A stretch of 64,000 bases of DNA from Urechis unicinctus (lineage: Eukaryota > Annelida > Polychaeta > Xenopneusta > Urechidae): contig CM067353.1 in assembly GCA_034190875.2 (NCBI GenBank), positions 33,558,675 through 33,622,674 on the forward strand, written 5' to 3'. This document shows, in pieces, positions 56,083 to 64,000 of the stretch. Numbering within the stretch: the first letter of the stretch is position 1; each line of letters begins with the position of its first letter. Position numbers and translations under genes: made by a program. The notes beneath the pieces were generated by a model, which was not told the origin of the DNA, searched no databases, and worked only from the letters and a program-made list of their open reading frames with translations.

Positions 56083-59000
56083 ATGGCTACTATGAAAAAA
56101 AAGACTTCTGCTGAAAAGAGGTGATTTACACAGATATACTCTATAACTTAGGCATGGTGTCAGCTAGCTAGGGCTACAAGACGTCTGAGTATCGTTCGAC
56201 GGGAGCTAGGTGTCAGCTATAGTATCATCAGGGTTGACTTTCAATACCAACTTATATTTTGCTGGTATTGATTTTAAATCTGTAATATTTGAACCATTTA
56301 TTTCCCAACACATAGATGACCCATTGTTGGTGTGCTGTTGGCTGCAGATGGGAGGAAGTGAAACAGAGAGGCCTCGATGACGAGGTGGACATCATGGAAA
56401 CCATATTGCAGAGGCACTTAGCCACAGATGGACCAGCAGGTGTGCGAGAGTTAATGAGGTAAAGTACTATCTCAACAGGTACTCTCAGGTGAAGTGCTAT
56501 CACCATAAGCACTGCAGTATTTACCTTATTATTTATAACTTGCATTTTATTGTGTGCATTGGTGTTATTGTTATAGGAAGGAAATTGGTGGCTCCATTTG
56601 GCAGCATGGTGGTGAAGGTAAGGTACTGGGGTATAAATCCACAAAAGACCTAACTGATGAACTTGGATTGCATGCGCCTGAGAAGAAAAAGACAAAGTCA
56701 ACTTCAAAGAAAACATCAGCGGATAACCGCTCCAAAAGCAGCTACAGAGTGAATCGCAAGCAGAAGCCTGCTTTTGGTCCAGTACTCACAGGTCATTCAG
56801 TGGGAATGCCACCAAGAAATGAGAAGGGCAGAAAAATGGAAGAGCCAAAGGGGAAAGAATGTGATAATAATACTGCTCCTTCTGCTGATCAACGTCTCAA
56901 TGACACATTCACCATCCCAACTGGGTCCGAAGCTGTCAAGGGAAGTGTAGAACGGCCTAGAGTGCCAAGTGACAACCCCATCACTAGCAATCTGGAGACC
57001 AAGGATTCAGATTACCGAGCCCATGTATTGAATAAAATGTTTGTCAAGCTAAACATTGAAGAAAAGTTAAAAGACTTCAAAACTGACACTGTGTGTGGTG
57101 AAGATGAGAAACACCTGATGTGCGATCTGCAAGTTATGAAATGGTTGGAAAGTCTTCATTTGAAAGATCCCTTCAAATATGGGGTTATATTTGCCAAGCA
57201 TGAAATTGATATGGAAAGCCTGCAATTATTGACCGAGCATAATTTGAAAGAAATGGGAATTACAGCACTGGGGTCACTTAATAAAATGCTCGTCTCAATC
57301 AAAGATATGAAATGTACAAGCAAAGGACCATCTGCATTTGATGTTTCTTCCAAGTCAACCATTTCTTCAAGGAAGAAAACAGTTGTCAGTGGTGGGAACA
57401 GGACCTCTAAACCTCATCCTGACCCTGATATTGGGTCTAAAGCTGACTTAATTCCTTCTCAGCCCAATGAATCTCATAGAACTCAGCCACATGATGCAAG
57501 TAAAACCACCAAGAAGGGTGAAGCTGTAGCAACATCTGTGGTGAAATCTCAGAAAACAAACAAGCAAGCATTAATTTCTAAAGCTATTCCTAAAAACTCT
57601 TCCAAAATCAAAATAACTGATAGTGAAAATAAAACCTCTGGTGGAGGAAGAAACCATGACAGCATTTCTACAGTGACGCAAGGAAAATCACTCAAGAAAG
57701 AAATTGGACCACATGAGCAGACGACAAGGCAGAGGCCCCGCCCTGCCAGTGCTCGACCACTAGCAAGCAAGAAGGGCTGTGGTGGGTCTGATCTTGGGTC
57801 AAGATCAAACGTAGACCAAAATCAGCAGTGCCAATAAAAAGTGCCGATGACAGCTTAGGTAACTGTCTGTGTAATATCTTATATGTGGTACAGGACAAAG
57901 GAAGCAAAATACCGTGATTTTTAAGTTTTTTGTACATTCATTCTTAGCTCCACTGTATACTTTATTTTCACCGTATGCTTCCAGATTTACTGGCGGAGAA
58001 AATTAATGCTGGAGTATTCTTTAAGGAACATGTCTCTGATGGTCTCATGCAAGATGTAGGTTTTTTAAAGAATATGTATATATTGTTCAAGTTTATATAT
58101 TTGAGATGGGGATGTTTAAAAAAAACCCTCTTTTACATTATTTCATTCTTTCATTATCATTATGATACTCATATCATAATTAGTTATTAATTAATTCATT
58201 CTCATCTATTGCATCATTGATGGCTGTGTTATTTGAACTGTTGGTGAAGCAGGCTCTTGACCTTGATGACCCCCATGGACTTGATGACCTCTTGTCAGTG
58301 AGACGTGCTCCTCAACACACCCTCTCCTCTCGCTCGGTCTCCTTTGCTGGTAGGTCCACTCCTAAGACACCTGTAACTGAGTAAAGCTTGTTAAGTCAGT
58401 GTTACCTGCTGGACTAAAACAGTATGCAGCTCCAGTTATACAGCCCTTCCTATCCATGGTCAATATTGATTCTTTACCATGTTGTCACAAGAATAACCTG
58501 GTTATAAATTGGCATAATTACTTGTCACAAAATTTCCACTATGGTATGCAGATATTTAGGATAGAGTATAAGCTCCTAGCAACACCAGTTTCCTGTGTGT
58601 TGTGTTACTGAGGTGATAGCAGGTCTGTTGTTGTGTGCGTCATGTATTGTTTCCTGACAGAGCCGGAAGTGACCTACAACACAGATTCAGATAGCGCTAA
58701 TAACTCACACACAGATATCAGACTTCAGGACATTGAAAATCAAGTAAGTACTAGATGGATTGTGAATGGTTGATGTTGTATCAAGTCAGATGTATGAATT
58801 TGGAAAAAGAAAAAAATGGACATGTGTGTGTGTTTTCCCCCAGATTAGGCAGATTCCTACCGAACTTGCAAACCCCTCGGCTATGAAGCTTATTGTAGGA
58901 CTTGAAGAACAGTTGAAAGAAGTGCAGAGAGAAATTCAACAGCAAAAGAAGTGCATGCTAACTAGCCAATCACAGCAGCCGTCACAAGCAGCTGTTATAT

Positions 59001-62000
59001 CTAAACCAGCAGTAGATTGTGAAACTGTATTAAATGAGCTCTCATTGGCTGAAATGGCAGACAATGAAACCTCTGCCATGGGAACGCAAGGTTGTGGTGA
59101 AGATGCCCAATCTGCAGTCTCGACACAACCAGCTCCACTGCAGACAGGTACGTTTGAAGGTGTACCAAATATGGTGGTAGCATCCCGAGCAATGAGCAAG
59201 ACAGAGCTGCTAAAACAGGTCCGGCAACAGAAAGACCAACATCGTAAAGAAATCAGGTCAGTTTGAGAGTGAAGACAGTTACATACAACTTATTAATTTA
59301 GTCAGTTCACTGACATTAAGTTGATAATCTTAGTTTACATGGTCTATAGGATAAGACTAAGTTGCTTGTATCTGCAGACTCTAGATGTTTATACTTTTGT
59401 CATCCATTAACTTTCCCCTGCTTTGACAGAATAAAACCTCATTGAAAGTCTTATTTCCATGGCTTCCTGTTATTATGACTGAATTAAATGTGTTGCAGAC
59501 ATTTGGAATCTGAGTTAAGTCGACTGAAGCACAAGGATCCATTACGATCATGTCAGGTTGAACTTCGTGATCTCAATTATTCAGAGACAGGTGAAGTTAG
59601 ATCTGTCCATCATACCTTGACCATATAGCAATAATAGGTTTTCATAGGTTTCCTTCACTGAAATATTTTATTATTGTATTTAGGCCTTGTGACAATGCAA
59701 TGTAATTTAATATATGCAGTTTTGCCTTTGAGAAGAGACAAAGCATATATTGTTCTTTGATTACATATCAAAATGATGCAGAAACACTTTCCCAACCAAA
59801 CTAGTTCTCAAACCATTTATATACACACCCGGGGGCAGCACTTAGCCAGGTAGGGGTAGGTGAAAATAGCAAAAAGCATAACCCGTCGTAAAAGGTATTA
59901 TGTAAAGGTGTAACCCATCGTACAAGGTGAAAATGGCAAAAAGCGTACCCCTTCGCACAAGGTTTTATGCAAATGTTTAACCCGTCATACAAGGTGAAAA
60001 TGGCAAAAATCATACCCCGTCGTACAAGGTATTATGCAAATGTATAACTTGTCGTACGTCGTAAGCAGGATGAATCTGATCAGCTGATTTCTGGTAACAT
60101 ACAGTAAAAACTTCGCGCGTTTGCATGGTTCAGCGCGTCACACAGGGACCATTCATTGCATTTGTATTGTCAACGATCGGTGGGAAATCCCGGGAGAAAA
60201 TCTCAACATACTGAAACAAAATATATATTAATCCGCTGTACAAATGCGAATATACCCCGTCATACAACACAAAGTCCCCAAAAAACCTGTTGTACAGATT
60301 GTTGCTGAAAAACATACCCCGCCTTACAAGTATGAGGGCCTACAAAACCTTTCGTACAAGCCGAAAGGCATACCTCATTGCATGGCCCATATATACTACC
60401 TCTATACATAAACCCCTGATTACATTTGTTTTGAATTTTTAAAATTCCAACTTTCTCTAGATTTTAAAACATGATCTCCACCATCATGAAGTTTTTGGAG
60501 GCATTTGTTTTAGAAGCAGGTGTTACCATTAGGTGTCTCCTCCAATCAATAGCACCATATAGAAAGATGCTTGTCAACACTACACTATCTAAAATCCACC
60601 CATGTCATGAAAAATCTTATTAAAGTGATCATGTGTTGAAGCTTCTATTTACAATTTATGTCAAAAATGTGACGATCCTCTGATATTTTTAACCAAGAAC
60701 CACTCTGACTGCTCACGAAAAACTTGTCATAAACTGGTATTGTGTGACGTTATCTCAGATCTTCTAGGGGAAGGTGGTTTCTCAAGAGTGTTTCAAGGCA
60801 CCTATCAGGGTTCGACCGTAGCAGTGAAACGGCTGAAGGTTCCTCTCTCTGCACAGGACAAAAACTATTTCACTGCAGAGGTAACCGTTAATATCATTTT
60901 CATGAATCTGATTTATGAATAAAACTGGTTTTGTGAGTCTTCTTGGAAATATTCACCAGTTTTTGAAAGCATGAAAGTTGATGAAGTTGTTGATGGCTGC
61001 AGAATTTTTTGTCATAGTTTTTCATCATTCATTGTTGGTTATAGAACCTGAAGATGTGATGATAAATTGGGGATGAAGTGTTTTGTAGAAAAAACCTCAG
61101 TTATTCACCTTTTGATTTAGAACTACCAGCTAGTCATCACATTACTCATTTCCAGGTGAGCTTGCTGCGCGAGTTGCGTCACCCCCGTGTGGTCCTGCTG
61201 CTGGGGGTACACATGTCATCCTCACACCTGCCTCTCATGCTCCTCGAGTACATGTCTGAAGGCTCCCTCTACAACTACATCCACAACCCGGACAAGTAAC
61301 TGTCATCATAACGCTACTCGCCATCATAATGTTACAAATTTAGCTCATGCTAAGTGACAACAGTCGTCCTCTTTTCAATACTTAATAATTCCATTTTTTA
61401 TCCATCACCTGTCATCACTGGATACCTCATTGATTGTGACTGTTACAGACCCCCCTTTGACCATGCCGCCTACTACCAAATTGCTCAGGACATGGCTCTG
61501 GGGATGAACTACCTCCATCGTCACCGCCCAGCTGTTCTTCATCTCGACCTCAAGTCCATGAATGTCCTCCTCACTTCACACCTCCACGCTAAAATAGCCG
61601 ACTTTGGCTTTTCTAAACTCAGGTGGGCGCTTGTAAATGAGGTAAATTAAATACCCATGCATCCTTTTCTCTATGCAAACAATCATTCACCCATCCATTC
61701 ATTATTCAAACAGATGTCCATGTATTTATTCATTCCTTTGTCTGCTCATCAATCCATTCCATTATCTCTATTCAATCAGATGTACATGCATTTATTCAAA
61801 ACATTCATCAACCCATCCATTCCTTAATCAGAGAATACAATCAGCCACCCGCCCTTCCATCCAAACGTTCCCCTTCCAATCAGCCACCCGCCCTTCCATC
61901 CAAACGTTCCCCTTTACAATCAGCCACCCGCCCTTCCATCCGAACGTTCCCCTTTCCAATCAGCCACCCGCCCTTCAATCCTTCCATCCAAACATCCCTT

Positions 62001-63880
62001 TACAATCAGCCACCAGCCCTTCCATCCAAACGTTCCCCTTTACAATCAGCCACCTACCCTTCCATCCTTCCATCCAAATGTTCCCCTTTACAATCAGCCA
62101 CCTACCCTTCCATCCTTCCATCCAAATGTTCCCCTTTACAATCAGCCACCCGCCCTTCCATCCAAACGTTCCCCTTTCCAATCAGCCACCCGCCCTTCAA
62201 TCCTTCCATCCAAACATCCCTTTACAATCAGCCACCCGCCCTTCCATCCAAACGTTCCCCTTTCCAATCAGCCACCCGCCCTTCCATCCAAACGTTCCCC
62301 TTTCCAATCAGCCACCTGCCCTTCCATCCAAACGTTCCCCTTTCAAATCAGCCATCCGCCCTTCCATCCTTCCATCCAATTGTACCCCTTTACAATCAAG
62401 CATTCATACCTTCTACCAAACAATAATTCACATATTCATTAATCCTTATATCCATTCAAACATTCACCTTTTCATTCATTCATTCATTCATCTCTCTAGC
62501 CACTCGCACATTCATCTAGTCACCCATCCATTTACACTCCTATCCAAACATTCATCCATCCATCCATTCACACATGCATTATACCTATTTACTTATACAT
62601 CCTAAACCCTCTCATTGCTGGACTAGATGAGTGTCAGTTTTCTGTTACAGACATGAAGCCGACACCACTCAGTCGAAGAAGGTCACCGGGTCACCGTCCT
62701 GGATGTCCCCGGAGCTCCTTGATGTCGGACAAATCTCCACCAAAGCAGACGTCTACAGTTTTGGCATCATCCTATGGGAGATGCTGGCCAGAGAGCATCC
62801 TTACCAAGGCTGCTCTGTCTTCCAGGTCAAAGAATTAGTTTTTAATGTGTGAGGTGGTCTCCCTCTTAGGTGGAATATTGCATGCTATGTGTGTGTTTTT
62901 GTGTGTATGTCATATTAGGTATTTGTGACGTTTACAGGTGATCGAGCGAGTTAGGAGGGGTCGTCGTCCAATCATTCCTGATACATGCCCTGATCAGCTG
63001 GAGACTCTGATACGTACAGCCTGGGCCCATAATCCAGCTGTCAGACCTCCATTTCAAGTCAGTTAACACAATAATCTAATCCATAAGTTTCTTCTTAGAG
63101 CGTCACATGATCTTGTGTAATTCCATTGAATCCTATTCCATAATCATTTCCATATGTTTTATGTGATGAGTTGTATATGTGATGTACTAATGGTGGTAAG
63201 CAATTTTGCTGACCTCAATATGTGAAATGAAATTGAATCCCTATGATTCTTCTACATCACAGGACATAATTCCAACATTAGAGAGCCTCCACTTTCCCTC
63301 TGAATGGCGGACCCTGTTTAAGGCAGCGGGAATTCCCAGAGCGGTGCTAGAGCATGTCGAGACTTCACGCACCCTCATCGATATCGTCACATCCGGAATG
63401 GAATATAATCACACGCAACATGTTCCCCCACTTCAGCTTGACCTTGGTGAGGATGACCCCAAGACGAAGGTCATGTCTGATAGTTCCTCCGAGGCTGACC
63501 CTCCTCCAGTGAGTTGCAGTAAAAAGGCAGTCTGGTCGTCAGATCCTCCGCCCCCGCCCCTGCCTCCTGTTCCTCCTCTCAACTTAATGACCTCATCTTC
63601 TCAAAATTATACACAGTCATTTCCACCGGTCACTGATATTTTCCAAGAATTAAAAGCCAGCTTCCAAGGTGCTCATTTGAGAAGTGTAGGCAGTGCTTCC
63701 CAGGAGCGACCTGCTAAAGCAACAGCTGTCAAAGGGAAAGGTCACAATGTGAGTGAGGCTGACCTTCAAAGACAGATGTTGCGGTTGAAGCCGACAGTTC
63801 AGCCACATCCCAGTCAACTGAGAGACCTTAGTCGGGTGGAGGGTGGTCAATTCAATGATCTGGCAGAGATGCTCAAACAG
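56083..63880 (+). CDS. SAM-domain TKL-type protein kinase (3' end beyond window)
   Basis: Coding exons: 56083-56120, 56348-56458, 56577-57781, 57826-57858 (see micro-intron), 57985-58055, 58253-58349, 58661-58743, 58844-59256, 59499-59590, 60759-60880, 61156-61295, 61449-61622, 62651-62825, 62938-63057, 63263-63880. Phases close on 1,164 residues and continue past the edge. Order: a start MATMKKKTSAEKRWEEVK; a basic disordered stretch; a SAM domain at about 232-300 (VMKWLESLHLKDPF...LKEMGITALGSLNKML); acidic and coiled-coil segments (LEEQLKEVQREIQQQKK); a kinase domain at about 715-955. Kinase landmarks are LGEGGFSRVFQG, VAVKRLK, LHLDLKSMNVLL, IADFGFSK, MSPE and DVYSFGIILWEML. The lysine, HxD aspartate, asparagine and DFG are present, so activity is plausible; HLD replaces HRD (non-RD). 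The C-terminal part has EWRTLFKAAGIPRAVLE and a Pro run (DPPPPPLPPVPPL). ZAK/MAP3K20 also combines SAM and TKL kinase, but in the opposite order. Substrate unknown. Confidence 0.85.
57782..57825 (+). other. Candidate 44-nt micro-intron in the kinase gene
   Basis: Reading straight through, the frame closes at 57,835, yet a coding-like frame (AVPIKSADDSL) leads to a perfect GTAACT donor at 57,859. Removing GTGGGT...AATCAG (44 nt) restores phase exactly. Simple exon termination at 57,781, skipping the 33-nt piece, also keeps phase. A base-calling indel is the third possibility. Confidence 0.5.
59850..60415 (-). repeat. TGTACGACGGG-array repeat, copy 2 (reverse orientation)
   Basis: In the intron between kinase exons at 59,590 and 60,759. 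On the minus strand it starts with TGTATAGAGGTAGTATATAT, as in the 35.3-kb copy, and carries about nine TTGTACGACGGG-like cores, more diverged than there. The centre (60,060-60,240) lacks cores. Confidence 0.85.
61838..62395 (+). repeat. Intronic minisatellite, ~40-48-bp unit, 13 copies
   Basis: The unit CAATCAGCCACCCGCCCTTC followed by CATCCAAACGTTCCCCTTT repeats 13 times; longer units contain an extra CCATCCTT. Simple CATT-rich sequence flanks it to about 62,600. It lies between kinase exons 61,449-61,622 and 62,651-62,825. The 310-residue ORF across it is a by-product. Confidence 0.95.
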
Positions 63881-64000
63881 GTGAGTTCTTTGCATGCATC
63901 AACTCTATCATAAATTGGAACTAAAGGTTGGGAAAGAGTTCTGTGTCAGATGTCAGTTGGTTTTCCAGTGTGCTGTGGGATTGTGAGGATAAGATGTTTG

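Noticed and set aside
61673-62605. 310-residue Pro/Ser/His-rich open frame
   Set aside because: It is a translation of the 13-copy minisatellite and flanking CATT-rich DNA inside a kinase intron; both flanking exons splice past it in phase.

Overview
This is 64 kb of intron-rich, AT-rich animal nuclear DNA. The receptor-regulated SMAD is closest to invertebrate Mad/SMAD1/5. Together with a dispersed repeat that recalls abundant gastropod/bivalve SINEs (GTGAGTGAGTGAGT start, a CCTATTCTACCCC-type end), this suggests a lophotrochozoan, most likely a mollusc. The species call is inference. All gene models below were built by eye from splice sites, reading phase and remembered protein families.

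Layout. 0.5 kb: first coding exon of replication factor RFC3 (minus), rest off the left edge. 3.6-7.5 kb: BMP-type SMAD1/5 (plus), five visible coding exons and a long 3' UTR. 7.8-8.95 kb: a one-coding-exon extended SDR (minus), convergent with SMAD. 13.1-17.5 kb: arfaptin, a BAR-domain protein (minus), five coding exons. 17.9-29.4 kb: a repeat-dominated block: SINE-like elements, a TIR-bounded DNA element at 18,989-24,214 holding a ~99 % identical 0.9-kb duplication and 1.3 kb of TA-rich DNA, a MITE, and several tandem arrays. 29.5-31.1 kb: small Tim chaperone TIMM10B (plus). 31.5-36.3 kb: a 171-bp satellite-like array, a second DNA element with a LINE tail nested in it, and two repeat families that recur in opposite orientation elsewhere in the window.

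36.7-53.8 kb: a very large plus-strand gene of about 35 coding exons. The assembled phases close exactly on a ~1,617-residue protein with three IQ motifs and an acidic EF-hand-like segment near the C-terminus. I do not recognise it as a named family. 56.1 kb to the right edge: a plus-strand gene for a SAM domain, coiled coil and TKL-type protein kinase of at least 1,164 residues, with a non-RD catalytic loop (HLD) and possibly a 44-nt micro-intron; its 3' end is off the window.

The genes do not form one pathway: replication clamp loading (RFC3), BMP signalling (SMAD), Golgi/Arf membrane curvature (arfaptin), mitochondrial inner-membrane import (TIMM10B), a probable calmodulin-binding scaffold and a signalling kinase. 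The most unusual material is the two large right-hand proteins, tiny palindromic mobile elements with 9-bp target duplications near 10 kb, a perfect 30-bp-arm palindrome at 1.4 kb, and a TACGACGGG-array repeat present in opposite orientations at 35.3 and 60.1 kb.
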